Positions 45,047 through 56,589 of a stretch of 64,000 bases of DNA are shown here, piece by piece (the first letter of the stretch is position 1; each line of letters opens with the position of its first letter). Below the pieces are notes generated by a model. That model was given only the letters and a program-made list of their open reading frames with translations. It was not told the DNA's origin and did no database searches. The DNA is from Linum tenue (lineage: Eukaryota; Streptophyta; Magnoliopsida; Malpighiales; Linaceae), in assembly GCA_946122785.1 (NCBI GenBank), contig CAMGYJ010000005.1:38306002-38370001 (forward strand), written 5' to 3'. The position numbers were made by a program, and so were the translations under genes.

Positions 45047-46367
45047 TGATAGACCGATAATTACACATGTTTTCACCCCTATTCTGAAGACGTTTGAGAT
45101 GTGGATTCTCGTGTTTTAAGCCGATTTCACGCTAGGTTGTGTGTTTATGTCATATTTCAGGACCCGGCATTGGAATCGAGGCGGAGAAACGAGTTCCAGG
45201 TCGAAAGGTGCAAAGTTGGGACGAAGGGGGCTGCTGAAGGAAAATACCCGGCCATGACCAATAATACCCGGTCGTGTATTATCATTTTGGGCGCCTCGTG
45301 AGAATCAGAGAGGGGCCCGGACGTGAAGGTAAAATCCCCGGTCGGGGATTTTCCCTCTACTGAAACGTGCGTTTTGAATAATACCCGATCGATACCCAAA
45401 ATACCCGACCGGGTATTTCAACCGGGTATCGCGACAGGCAGCCAATTTAAAGGAGAAGAAGGCCAACATTCAAGGGTGCCGAGTTTTAGAGAGATAGAGC
45501 GATTCCTAGAGAGAGAAAGCGACGAACCAGAGTTCCCAAGTGCCATAGCTTGATCTTCATCACCATTGGAGCCCGGCTTGAGCTTGGAGAAGTGCCGATT
45601 AACGTCCAGGAGCAGAAATCCATCTTCACAGTATGATTTCCGCGTCTGAATCTGCTTTTGCTTCTCTCTCTATGGAGTAGTTTCCCCATTCATCTGGGTA
45701 TGGAGAACCCTAAATTTGTATGCTAGGTCTGATTGTATGAACCCAAGTACAGAGTTTATGAATTGATTATATTCGATTGAGGTTTGAAAGATTGAATGAC
45801 TTGAATCCTGATCAAATTCCTGTTGTTTCTGCTTTGACCTAGAATGAGAATATCTGCCTAGGTTGATAGAGTATCCTTAATTGAAGGTAGTGAATTGGTG
45901 ACTTTAGTCGAGGAGCCAATTCGCTATTCTGTACCGAATTCAATTCGGTAGTGGAGGTTTGGTTCGTTAGGGCCTCAATCTGTTTACTCCGGTGGAGGTT
46001 AGTCGTCCGCTAGAGACTCAGATTGAGAGGGTCTGGAGACCTTTAGTCGAGACTTCAGACTGTTTAAGAACCTTCCGCAGTATAACTTTCATGAAAACTG
46101 AACTTGGTAAATTGCAATCCGGCTTAACTGCAGTCTAGGGGGAACCATATCCGGGTGACCTCTCTTGACTTGAACAACCGTTTAACTTGCTTTGCGTTTT
46201 TTGTTTGTTTGAATCTGCACTAAAAGTTCACTGCTAGATAACGAGAATTCACCGAGTAGTCAACAAATCTAGGACCAGGGTTGACATTAAAACCCAAACC
46301 TGCTATACTACGCTTTAGGAAGTGGTTATACTTGGCCATTTTCTAGAGTGACAGTAGGAGTGAGTCA
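45047..46367 (+). repeat. 5' LTR of the Athila-like element
   Basis: Begins TGATAGACCGATAATTACAC and ends GTAGGAGTGAGTCA. It differs from the 3' LTR by a small number of substitutions (about 2%) and lacks a 20-bp segment (duplicated GGGGATT-containing block) present at about 50913-50932. Confidence 0.92.
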
Positions 46368-46373
46368 AGTTTT

Positions 46374-46391
46374 TGGCGCCGTTGCCGAGGA
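46374..46391 (+). other. Primer binding site (tRNA-Asp type)
   Basis: TGGCGCCGTTGCCGAGGA lies 6 bp after the LTR. It matches the Athila-type site complementary to the tRNA-Asp 3' end with one apparent mismatch. Confidence 0.8.
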
Positions 46392-46514
46392 CGGCTAGGT
46401 TGTTGAAGAAAGTGATTCCTGTTACTTTAGCATTTTCATTTTCGCATTGAGTGTTTGTTCTTTCCCACTTGTGCCCTCACGGGTTTGCATTGCTTGATTG
46501 TGTGCAGATAGTGC

Positions 46515-47828
46515 ATGACCCGTAGCCAGTCGGGAGGTTTACTGCCGTTGGATCCAGAGATTGAACGCACCTGCAACCAACTTCGGAGACAACAGTGAGC
46601 TAGACTGGCTACGGTGGAGCGCATAGACAGCCAATTGAGCAGCGAGTCCGAGGACGAGTACGAGATGGAAGGCGATCACAACCCACCTCCGGCGAATCAG
46701 CTCTTGGGGAACGACCCCAATCCCCATGGAGCTGGGGTTCATCATCATCCACCACCACCGGGTCCCACCTTGGAGTACTACTACACTCCACGGATTGCTG
46801 ACATCCGCCCGGTCATCCTCTATCCGCCCATTCCAGCAAACAACTTCGAGATCAAGCCATGCTGGATTCAACTCATTACATCCTCTATCCAGTTCCATGG
46901 CTTGAAGGATGAGGAGGCCCGGGTGCATCTTTCCCGTTTTCTGCAGCTGACGAACGGGTTCAAGCTGAACGGTGTCCCGGATGACGCAATCTGCCTTCAC
47001 CTCTTCCCCCATTCTCTGGCGGGGAATGCTAAGAGGTGGTTGGAGACCCATCCCCCACTGTCCATCACTTCTTGGGACGATCTGGCAGACAAGTTCGTGC
47101 ACAGGTACTATCCGGCATCGAAGACCACAGAGATTCAGCGGGAGATCACTCACTTCCGCCAAGAGCCAAACGAGTCACTTCGTGATGCATGGGAGCGGTA
47201 CATGGGATATTTCTGGCAGTGTCCCCATCATGGCTTCAGTGATGCGTTCACAATGGGGAACTTCTACAGTGCCCTCACCCTAGACAGCCAGAGGGTGATT
47301 GAGTCTCTATGCCCAGGAGGGGATGTCCTCACTAAGACTCCACCCGAGCTGAACCAGATGATTAGTACCTTGGCTGCCCGAGATCATTCCTGGGGGCAGA
47401 ACAGCAGAGGCAGAAATTCCCGAGACTGGGGTATGCACGCTATGGAGGCCAGGTTCGGGTTAGACCAGCACGTGGCTGAGTTGGTGCAGACATTGAAGCA
47501 GCCCAACAGTCTTATTCCGGGCCGAGGTTTGGCTACGCCTCTAGTAGCTCAATGTCAGTGGTGTGAGAGCCCGAACCATCTGGTGGAGGACTGCCAGGCT
47601 ATGCGGGAGTCCACTACTCCCCAAGAACAGTTGGCCTTCATCGCCAATGCTCGGCGCCTCGATCCATACAGTAACACATACAATGAGGGGTGGCGCCAGC
47701 ATCCCAACTTCGCTTGGAGTAGCAACACCACTAAACCACCTGGTTTCCCGGCACCAACAGGTGGTTTTCAGCAGAGGCAGCCTTTCCAGGCTAGGCAGGG
47801 GCAGCCATTCCAGCAGCCCCAGCGTTAG
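46515..47828 (+). pseudogene. Athila-like Gag
   Basis: The family start MTRSQSGGLLPLDPEIERTC is at 46515, followed by a TGA at 46596-46598; the frame stays open from 46614 to a TAG at 47826-47828. The Gag domain is seen in FEIKPCWIQLITSSIQFHG, LHLFPHSLAGNAKRWLETHP and SLRDAWERYMGYFWQCPHHG, followed by a knuckle CQWCESPNHLVEDC. Gag packages element RNA into particles. Both stops are in the same frame and the next ORF continues that frame, so the original was one Gag-protease polyprotein or used stop readthrough. Confidence 0.85.
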
Positions 47829-47867
47829 TATGCCAAGCCAGCAGCAGCGCCAGCTCCCGATAATCAG

Positions 47868-49319
47868 ATGACTGAGCTGAAGAACATTTTGGCGACTTTC
47901 ATGACCACCAGCCAGGCGAATTTCACGAGGGTGGACCAGAGCATAGCCTCACTGGAGGCAGGACAGAGGAACCAGGGTGCCATTCTGCAAGATTTACAGA
48001 ACCAGGTGGGTGTCATAGCTTGCCCAATTACTACCCGGGCCCCGGGGACTCTACTTGCCACCACTATCCCCAATCCACGGGAGCCGCACCAGCAGTTGGA
48101 CGCCATTTTTACCAGGAGCAGCAAGACCATCTCAGCTGATCCTGCCCCGGCCATGCAGGAGGAACCACTACCTGTTTCAGCACTTCCAGCCGATGATGCA
48201 GAAGTACGGGTGGAGAAGGAAGCCCATGCTCCCAAGCCACAACCAGTGGTTAAGGAGCATGTGCCCCAGATTCCCTTCCCCACTCGCCTACACAAAGACA
48301 AGCTGGAGACTGAGTTTGCCAAGTTTATGGCAATGTTGAAGCAGCTTAACATCAGCATACCGTTTGTGAAGGCACTGTCGAAGATGCCCAAGTACGCAAA
48401 GTTCATGAAAGATCTCCTCACCAACAAGAAGAAACTTGGGGATCTCTCGACAGTGCTGTTGAGCGAGGAGTGTTCGGCTATCCTGCAGAACAAGCTGCCC
48501 GAAAAGCGCAAGGACCCAGGGAGTTTCACTATCCCTCTTACTATTGGCAGCATGCATGTAGGCAAGTCCTTGGCGGACCTAGGCGCTAGCATAAACGTCA
48601 TGCCATATAAATTGTTCAAAAAGCTAGACCTAGGTGAACTTTGCCCTACTAGGATGAGCATTCAACTAGCTGATCGTTCCGTTGTGCATCCTAGGGGTAT
48701 CATAGAGGATCTGCTTGTTAATGTGGGTGCATTCACATATCTTGTTGACTTTGTTATTCTGGATATAAATGATGATGTGGATGTACCTTTGATTCTGGGT
48801 AGACCATTTCTTGCCACTGCCAAGGCACTTATTGATGTGCATGATGGTAAACTGATCCTGCGTGCTGGGAATGAACAGGCTACTTTTTCTGTGACTGAAT
48901 TCGATCACTGTGCTATGATTGCTGTCACACCTGTGCATGCTATTTCTGACCAGGTACACGAGCCTTTCGTGTATCCTTCTGCACCTCTCATTTTGCAGGA
49001 TCCCCCTCTCACTCCTTCGCCGCCGCTCCCTCGAGCCTCACCGCCGAATAAAAAGCTCAAAGAGGAGTGGCGGCCAAAGCAGCAGGTGCCTAAGCCCACT
49101 TGGAAGAAAGGTGGAGACCACTATGAGCTGGTCCCACCTCCTGCATCACGATCACCCTGGCCATCCGCGTACTCACTTGCCTGCATTCTGCCGGATGGCC
49201 AGGTCGGGCTAACCAATGCTGGTGGTTGCACCCGTCGGGTGCACGGTCACCACCTGAAGCTGTACCTCAAGAGCGATGTGGATCCGCTCTTGGAGGCACC
49301 TGTTCCTGCACCACGCTGA
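47868..49319 (+). CDS. Athila-like aspartic protease region
   Basis: The frame continues Gag after the TAG. A coiled linker (MTELKNILATFMTTSQANFT) leads into the retropepsin-like domain: FTIPLTIGSMHVGKSLADLG with catalytic LADLGASINVMP (about 48570-48605) and VPLILGRPFLATAKALID. The C-terminal part is Pro-rich. The ORF ends at 49319 without RT. In Athila the protease is followed by RT; here 49320-50609 has no such coding sequence. Processing of Gag is the expected role. Confidence 0.85.
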   Translation: MTELKNILATFMTTSQANFTRVDQSIASLEAGQRNQGAILQDLQNQVGVIACPITTRAPGTLLATTIPNPREPHQQLDAIFTRSSKTISADPAPAMQEEPLPVSALPADDAEVRVEKEAHAPKPQPVVKEHVPQIPFPTRLHKDKLETEFAKFMAMLKQLNISIPFVKALSKMPKYAKFMKDLLTNKKKLGDLSTVLLSEECSAILQNKLPEKRKDPGSFTIPLTIGSMHVGKSLADLGASINVMPYKLFKKLDLGELCPTRMSIQLADRSVVHPRGIIEDLLVNVGAFTYLVDFVILDINDDVDVPLILGRPFLATAKALIDVHDGKLILRAGNEQATFSVTEFDHCAMIAVTPVHAISDQVHEPFVYPSAPLILQDPPLTPSPPLPRASPPNKKLKEEWRPKQQVPKPTWKKGGDHYELVPPPASRSPWPSAYSLACILPDGQVGLTNAGGCTRRVHGHHLKLYLKSDVDPLLEAPVPAPR

Positions 49320-50609
49320 TGATCCACCATGGGCGTCCAGCTACAAGACGGTAAAGAAGCGCTTGTGGGGAGGCAACCCCCACCACGGTTTTCATTTATT
49401 TCTTTTATTTTGGGTTGGATTGTCACTAGCTTTGGCTTTGGTTTGTTTTCTTTTGTTTTGGCTGATGTAATATTGGGCTGACCATTGGACCTGACGTATT
49501 GTGTTGGAGTTCTCTTGTTTCCTTTAGCTGTGCCTGTGTACCTTACTGGTCCTCTCTCCAGTCCGCTTCAGTCTGACTGGTCCATTTCCAGTCTCCTGCA
49601 GTCCGTGCACACCGGTAACATCGTTCCCCTTTCCTTCCCTCTTCTCCGTTGAGGGCAATGTCGATCTTAAGTGTGGGGGGATGTTTATCTTTTGACTGCA
49701 TTAGATCTGTTTGTGTGCTTGGAGCCTAGTCCACTGTCCAAATTTTTAAATTTGAGGGCTCCAAGTACGTGTTCCTTGCAATTGCCTGCTCAGTATGCTT
49801 TGAATTGACAGTCTCTGTAGTAATGTGCAACCTAGGGAGGTAGTGTAGCACACTATTGAGGATGTTGATGCATTTAAGAAGTCTCATTTCTTCTTCATAT
49901 TGTGTTGGTTGATTGAGTGAATTAGTGATCTTAGGACCCTTGAATTGTGTGGTGTGTGGACTCTCTACCTGTCATGGACTCTTGTATCATGTTTTGAAAA
50001 TAACAGGTGCTCGAAAATGTGCTTTAATTAAAATGACGTCTCCTGTGCGAATAGGGCGAAAGTGTGTAAGGGGAGACGGGAATCCGTTCCCAATTTCCAC
50101 CTACTACCTCCAGCCCCCCTTACATGTCTTTCCCCCGCATGAGGCTCGAGACACCCGCTCCTGGCATGGCCGGTAAGAGTTGGGCTCCCGCAAAACCTTT
50201 GCTAGGTGGGAGCCCCGTTTTCTGAAAAACAGGTTGGAACCCTTGAAAAAAAAAAAACAGAAAAACAAGCAAAAAGAAGAAAGAAAGAGGGGTTCCAACC
50301 ATCTTCAAGAAGAAAATCGAGCACCTTGAAAAAATGTGAGTCCATGATCTTTTGTTTTTTAGAGTCTCTTCATCCACGATTCATTTTTCATCTGTTCACT
50401 ATTTGCCATGATGCCGACTCGAGACTAGTGCTCTCGCCGAAGAAGCTATGAGATGACTTGTGCGTCGGTTGACCTCGTAAGCTGCTAAATGATCTAGGAA
50501 GTCCTCTACCTACGAACGGGTTTGTTTGTTGCTATAGAGGCCTGGAGAGTTGCATTGGTTTGAGTTAGGTTTGCTTGGGGACAAGCAAACGGTTAAGTGT
50601 GGGGGAGTT
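49320..50609 (+). other. Non-coding 3' interior of the Athila-like element
   Basis: No RT, integrase or RNase H motif was found in any frame. It contains TTAAGTGTGGGGGGATG near 49668 and a second polypurine tract AAGTGTGGGGGAGTT at 50595-50609 next to the 3' LTR. An A-rich tract lies at 50245-50285. Confidence 0.6.
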
Positions 50610-51949
50610 TGATAGACCGATAATTACACATGTTTTCACCCCTATTCTGAAGCCGTTTGAGATGTGGATTCTCGTGTTTTAAGCCGATTTCACGCTAGGT
50701 TGTGTTTTTATGTCATATTTCAGGACCCGGCGTTGGAATCGAGGCAGAGAAACGAGTTCTGGGTCGAAAGGTGCAAAGTTGGGACGAAGGGGGCTGCTGA
50801 AGGAAAATACCCGGCCATGACCAATAACACCCGACCGGGTATTATCATTTTGGGCGCCCCGTGAGAATCAGAGAGGGGCCCGGGCGTGAAGGTAAAATCC
50901 CCGGTCGGGGATTATTGAGGCAGACCGGGGATTTTCCCTCTACTGAAACGTGCGTTTTGAATAATACCCGATCGATATCCAAAATACCCGACCGGGTATT
51001 TCGACCGGGTATCGCGACAGGCAGCCAATTTAAAGAAGAAGAAGGCCAACATTCAAGGGTGCCGAGTTTTAGAGAGATAGAGCGATTCCTAGAGAGAGAA
51101 AGCAACGAACCAGAGTTCCCAAGTGCCATAGCTTGATCTTCATCACCATTGGAGCCCGGCTTGAGCTTGGAGAAGTGCCGATTAACGTCCAGGAGCAGAA
51201 ATCCATCTTCACAATATGATTTCCGCGTCTGAATCTGCTTTTGCTTCTCTCTCTATGGAGTAGTTTCCCCATTCATTTGGGTATGGAGAACCCTAGATTT
51301 GTATGCTATGTCTGATTGTATGAACCCAAGTACAGAGTTTATGAATTGATTATATTCTATTAAGGTTTGAATGATTGAATGACTTGAATCCTGATCAAAT
51401 TCCTGTTGTTTCTGCTTTGACCTAGAATGAGAATATCTGCCTAGGTTGATAGAGTATCCTTAATTGAAGGTAGTGAATTGGTGACTTTAGTCGAGGATCC
51501 AATTCGCTATTATGTACCGAATTCAATTCGGTAGTGGAGGTTTGGTTCGTTAGGGCCTCAATCTGTTTACTCCGGTGGAGGTTAGTCGCCCGCTAGAGAC
51601 TCAGATTGAGAGGGTCTGGAGACCTTTAGTCGAGACTTCAGACTGTTTAAGAACCTTCCGCAGTATAACTTTCATGAAAAGTGAACTTGGTAAATTGCAA
51701 TCCGGCTTAACTGCAGTCTAGGGGGAACCATATCCGGGTGACCTCTCTTGACTTGAACAACCGTTTAACTTGCTTTGCGTTTTTGTTTGTTTGAATCTGC
51801 ACTAAAAGTTCACTGCTAGATAACGAGAATTCACCGAGTAGTCATCAAATCTAGGACACGGGTTGACATTAAAACCCAAACCTGCTATACTACGCTTTAG
51901 GAAGTGGTTATACTTGGCCATTTTCTAGAGTGACAGTAGGAGTGAGTCA
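50610..51949 (+). repeat. 3' LTR of the Athila-like element
   Basis: The 1,340-bp partner of 45047-46367, with the same TG...CA ends. Confidence 0.92.
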
Positions 51950-52024
51950 CTTATCGTAGCAAATATGGCCGATGTTATGAATTACTGGAATTATGCTAAT
52001 AGTTACTTATTGTAAATTGTAGAT

Positions 52025-52534
52025 ATGGGTAAATTCAAGAAGTTTCAGCTTATTATTCGGTGGAATGGAAGGGTTACAAACTCTGACATAGGGATTGATT
52101 ATGAGGATGGTGTATCCACTAAGCTGAAAATTGAGTCGCGATTCAATTTTCAAGAACTCTGTGATATTTGTGCAGACAGGGTTTGTACGAACAGACAGAC
52201 GAGACTTGGTAAAATTACTTACCGGTATCCATGTATGAGTACTGGCGGGCTTGTGTACCAAGAAGTTGTCATAAACGATGATGACGCGGTTATGATGATG
52301 TTACAATTCCTAAGCGATAACGGGATGCGGCAAGCAGAGGTGTATGTTGAGACCGAGGCGGTCGGTGAAACTCATTCTCACCAGTATTCTTATGATGATG
52401 GGTTTGCAGGAGGGTACGGATGGGATGGTAGTTCGAGCAACTACGAAGGAGGTGGTTATACAAGAGGTTACGGAGAGGGTGGTAGTTCAATCAACTACGG
52501 TGGAGGTAGTAGTGCAGGATGGGTGCCATCGTAA
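52025..52534 (+). CDS. Stand-alone MuDR N-terminal-domain protein
   Basis: The 169-residue product starts MGKFKKFQLIIRWNGRV and shows the pattern at the N-terminus of plant Mutator-like transposases: an opening beta-rich stretch, IGIDYEDGVSTKLKIESRF, ITYRYPC and DDDAVMMMLQFLSDN, followed by a Gly/Ser/Tyr-rich tail (YDDGFAGGYGWDG). It stops before any FAR1/MULE, DDE or SWIM zinc-finger domain, and downstream DNA to 53100 does not encode them. A donor-like GTATGA near 44971 and the acceptor TTGTAG at 52017-52022 suggest a 5' UTR intron into which the Athila-like element inserted. Function unknown; a DNA-binding or dimerisation module is an inference. In-frame sequence resumes briefly after the stop, so a short C-terminal truncation is possible. 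Confidence 0.7.
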   Translation: MGKFKKFQLIIRWNGRVTNSDIGIDYEDGVSTKLKIESRFNFQELCDICADRVCTNRQTRLGKITYRYPCMSTGGLVYQEVVINDDDAVMMMLQFLSDNGMRQAEVYVETEAVGETHSHQYSYDDGFAGGYGWDGSSSNYEGGGYTRGYGEGGSSINYGGGSSAGWVPS

Positions 52535-53107
52535 GAATACTCGCAACAGGATCAACCTGCCGATGGCGTTCAATGGCCTGCTTGGGGGCCTGAGTGGGCT
52601 GAAATCGAGAATACCCCTTTGTTTGAATTACTTGTTTAATTGTCGGTGATCGTCAAAATTATATAGACATCATGGGTTATATTTTTCACTTTAAAATGTT
52701 CTCCTTGTTGATACGATCACGTAGCCGTAAACGGCTCGTTAATTTGATCTCAAACGAATAAGATACCTTCGTTTTAATTTTTGGTACGCAAACGTTACTA
52801 TAACGACATGTGCAGTTTTGAACTAACTTATCTCACTCGTTTAAACTCAGAATTGAGATCTGTAAAATTCTACGTGATCGTGGTTGATTTTTCCAACTTT
52901 TTCGTATTGAGATTAGATACTAATTCTTGATAAATTGGTCCAGAATATTCATACTTGAAATGTCAGCAATAAAGTGTTTCAATGACAACTTAAGTGCGTA
53001 GGATAGTTTTTAGACAATGCAAACTCAAATCACAAGACCTAAAAAGCATGGAAAACAACATGGATAGTTCACTACAATGACATAACACTAGAATAAACAC
53101 GATAATT

Positions 53108-55761
53108 TCACTCATTTGCTTCATTCTGGCCCCCATTTCTACCACTTCCTCCGCATCCTCCACGACGTCCTCGACCCCTTCTTCCACCTCCTCCTTCTGC
53201 TTCTTCGCGGGCTCGCTCAACGACTTGCCGCGGATGTCTCTTAACCCGAGCCCCTACTGGAGTTACGAGTGACGGTGGAGGGGGCGGTGTCTGAGATGGA
53301 CCGGTAGACTGCTGGTAGATCGGGATGTGAGGGGTCTGTTGCTGTGGGGTGTGATACATCGGAGTATGTTGCTGAGATGGAGCATAGCTTGATGACCCTC
53401 CAGCGACATCCGGTGCAGGTGCCCACTCGTACTCAAATGGTTCAGGGAGCTCGGTTGCTTGAGTTGTACGCACCTCTTCGAAAGTAGGCAGAGGCCTACG
53501 TTTGCTCCTTCGTGGGGGCTCGACCGGGGGCACAATGGGCTCACCATCACGGAATGATGGGCGTACCGGAGCGGGAATGGGAGGATAGGCCACGACATCC
53601 CTCCTTTGCTCTCGGGTACAACTCAAGAGGTTGTTCATAAGCCTGCTCAACCATGAAGTTTTGCGCTCATCCATGGTTGGAGCACTATCGAGGGTGTGTT
53701 TGGCGTGTTCCAAACCATCAACCTAAGCATGTACATAATAAATCAAAATTAATTAGACTCACGAGGGATATTAGGATGACTTACCAACGAACCCATCACA
53801 GCACCTTGCTTTGACACCCATCTATTGGTGAACTTCCGATACCACTGCAAGTACCCATCGTGGTAGCCTATCGGTCTCGTCTCCGGCCTCCCTTGGACCA
53901 CCCATGTCCCTCTATTCTCCCAGATGTTGATGTAGTACTGATGCTTTAGGATCCAATTCTTTGAAGCGTGTCGGAGGTCAATGGCATGGAGCTCCCTGAA
54001 ACCTCGAGGCGGGTCTTGTGGAATTGGTTGCTCCATTCGATATTGCCTCAAGCAACGATCGAGTAGGTGCCACTCCACGACGTGCCAACAGATCAATGGC
54101 ACCTTGCACAACCACGTCTCGTGATCCAGAGGGTTTCTAAGATGATGCAGTTCGACCACTTCACGTGGGTATGGATCCCAAATAACCTATATTCATTCAA
54201 ATAATGCAATTAGCGACCATTTACATTGAAAAACCTTAACTTGTTAAAATATGATAAAACATGATTACCTGATTCCACCAAGGCTTATCTAACTCAAAAC
54301 GATAAAACAGTAACGAATGCTCAGGTTTATGGTCATTCATATTTGCTCCTATCCACCTTGTAAGTAAAAGCATGGAATAAATTTAAATTAGGCTAAGTAC
54401 GGATTAAATTCAATTTAAATCTAGCCAAGCATGGAATAATTTTAAATTAGGCTAAGTACGGAATAAATTCAATTTAAATCAAGCTAAGCATGGAATAATT
54501 GTAAATTAGGCTAAGTATGGAATAAATTCAATTTAAATCTAGCTAAGTATGGAATAAATTTAAATTAGGCTAAGTACGGAATAAATTCAATTTAAATCTA
54601 GCTAAGCATGGAATAATTTTAAATTAGGCTAAGTACGGAATAAACTTACTTGACACCGTAAGGGGGATTTTGCAGAAAGTTTAGCTCATCATCGGATCTC
54701 CGGTATGGACGTGGGTCTAGAGGTGCGAACATTGGAAGATGCTCCCATACCCACAGCTGTATGATAAACATCGCCGCACCAGCTTCTTTTGCCCCCACCT
54801 TCGAGCAAGTGCACAGCTCCCGGTATAGGCTAGCTAACACGGCCGATCTCCAACTCTTTTCCCCGATTGCGTCCCAGTCACCAGTGAGCAAGGGCAACCA
54901 TATGCCTTGAATCCACCGGTTTGAATTGTCGGGGAACAGAAATCCACCCACCAAACCAATGAGGTAGATGCGTGCATAACGCTCCACTTGATCTTCCGGA
55001 GTCTCGTCATTGATTTCCACCTCATTCTGGATGTGAGTTACCAGCCACGGGATCGACACTTGTCCCGCATTCAATGGTGGATGCCCCCGTCCTTGAATTG
55101 GTGTGGTGGTCGGCATGTCAAATCCCAATTCAGCAAGAATGAGCGGCCCCCAACCTCCTTCGGGTTTGGTAGTGGAACCAATGATGGCATCTCCGGAAAT
55201 CAGCAGCCCGGTGAGGATCGCCACGTCTTTGAGGGCGATCGTCATTTCCCCCTCCGCAAGGTGGAACGTATGGGTTTCGGGACGCCATTGCCGTAAGCAG
55301 ATCGTTGTCGATTTTGATCCGCATGAAATGGCGCAACATACCCAACCCGATCCTCTCTATATAGGGCACCAACTGTGGATGCCAAGCAGGCAAGTTTGTG
55401 GTCCCTTTATGAACGACGGGAATAAGTGATTCCTTCAAAAAAATAGGAAAAACATCAATTTGTTAGTTTAAATAAAGCAAAATAAAACCTTAGAAAATAA
55501 TAAAATAAAGCAAATAAATCATCAAATTACCGGATTGTTATCCCAAATAGCACGGGAGCGATGAGCTTCTTGATCGGTTAAGAGACTCATATCTCTTGGC
55601 CCATAATGGATATACAATCGAGGATCGTATATCTCGACACCCATCTATAAAAAAGTAATGAAATCAGAGATTGTTTTGATAAAAAAAATCACAAAATCAA
55701 ATTGTTTCGATTAAAAATAAAAACACAAAAAAAAACCTACACGAAGAGCCTCCTCGTCCAT
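53108..55761 (-). pseudogene. Plant mobile domain (PMD) gene, MAIN/MAIL1-like, one frameshift
   Basis: Six exons by GT-AG sites: 55741-55761, 55531-55644, 54650-55432, 54269-54356, 53785-54186 and 53108-53722. The product resembles the PMD family (MAIN, MAIL1, PP7-long-form N-terminus): LPAWHPQLVPYIERIGLGML, WRPETHTFHL, MTIALKDVAILTGLLISGDA, ARIYLIGLVGGFLFPDNSNR, LYRELCTCSKV, VPLICWHVVEWHLLDRCLRQ and RHASKNWILKHQYYINIWEN. A Pro-rich tail ends in an RGRGRRGG segment. Plant PMD proteins occur as host genes acting in genome stability and as cargo of Gypsy and Mutator elements; this copy sits inside a Mutator-like element. Exon 3 carries a net one-base frame change near 55285-55296, between TA and WRPE, so this copy is probably inactive unless the sequence has an error there. 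Confidence 0.8.
54365..54649 (+). repeat. 59-bp minisatellite in a PMD intron
   Basis: About five units with the words GCTAAGCATGGAATAA, TAAATTAGGCTAAGTACGG and AATTCAATTTAAATC start near 54365, 54424, 54483, 54542 and 54601, a 59-bp period. They fill most of the intron between 54356 and 54650. Confidence 0.85.
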
Positions 55762-56036
55762 TTTTTGGCAGAAGCCGGACAGAGGTTCGAGGGGTTCGGG
55801 TTTGTAAGGGATGGGAGTTTAGCGGGACGGGGGCTTTAGGGTCAAACTCTAGTAATTCTTTCTGATGTGAAAGATCGGACTTAGCCGCAACCACAGAGCA
55901 TACTTAGAACGAGACTAGAGCGGATAGATTGAGGGAGAAAGAATTGAAGTTGTTGTGGTGTGATTTGTAAGTGGGGGGAAGGGTTCTATTTATAGGGAAG
56001 GAGGGGAGGGATCTGCGAAAATTAATGGGGAGCATT

Positions 56037-56504
56037 CACCGCGTCCCTCAAAGGCGGTGAATGCATCGCCTTTATAAAAAACGGCGACAGACGCGGATCG
56101 AGCAACGTGGCGTGCTGTGAGGATTCGGATCTGGGAAGAAAACCATGATCCGCGCCTCACTGCATCCAACGGCCACGGTGAGTGGGTCAACGACGCGGAT
56201 CGCTGACGCAAACAAACACGGGGTATTCACCGCGTTTGTCTAACGCGGTGAATACACCGCGTTTGTCCACGTCAGCGATCCGCGTCGCTTGATCGTGGCC
56301 TACTGAGACGGTTTAGTTTTATACGCTTTTGATTAAAACGGTGATGACTTCACCGTCTGCGTCTAAAACGGTGATTGGCTCGCTTGTTATTCACCGTTTT
56401 AGAGGACGACGGTGAATACGTCACCGTTTTTTTTAAAACGGTCAAGTATTCACCGTCTTTGTCAAACGCTGTGATGGTCTTCACTGCGTTTGTCAAAAAT
56501 GGTG
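56037..56504. repeat. Right array of 23-nt CACCG-N13-CGGTG modules
   Basis: Modules start at 56037, 56228, 56351, 56392, 56422, 56451 and 56482. All have a 13-base spacer except the one at 56422 (12). The last four are about 30 bp apart. The array is the counterpart of 44336-44851. Confidence 0.88.
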
Positions 56505-56589
56505 AATGCCAAACATGTGTAGTTTTGGAAATTTTTTTATAACTTATGTATTTTGGGAATTTTTTTTTAAGAACATGTGTACAGTGGGA

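Larger units (their letters stand above)
45047..51949 (+). mobile_element. Athila-like LTR retrotransposon encoding only Gag-protease
   Basis: The 6,903-bp element has LTRs of 1,321 and 1,340 bp and a perfect CTTAT duplication (45042-45046, 51950-51954). A tRNA-Asp-type primer site follows the 5' LTR and a G-rich polypurine tract precedes the 3' LTR. The 4.2-kb interior holds gag and an aspartic protease; I find no RT, RNase H or integrase, so it is non-autonomous. It inserted into the Mutator-like element. Confidence 0.92.

Noticed and set aside
47864..48661. 265-residue minus-strand ORF
   Set aside because: It is antisense to the protease region of the Athila-like element and shows no domain.
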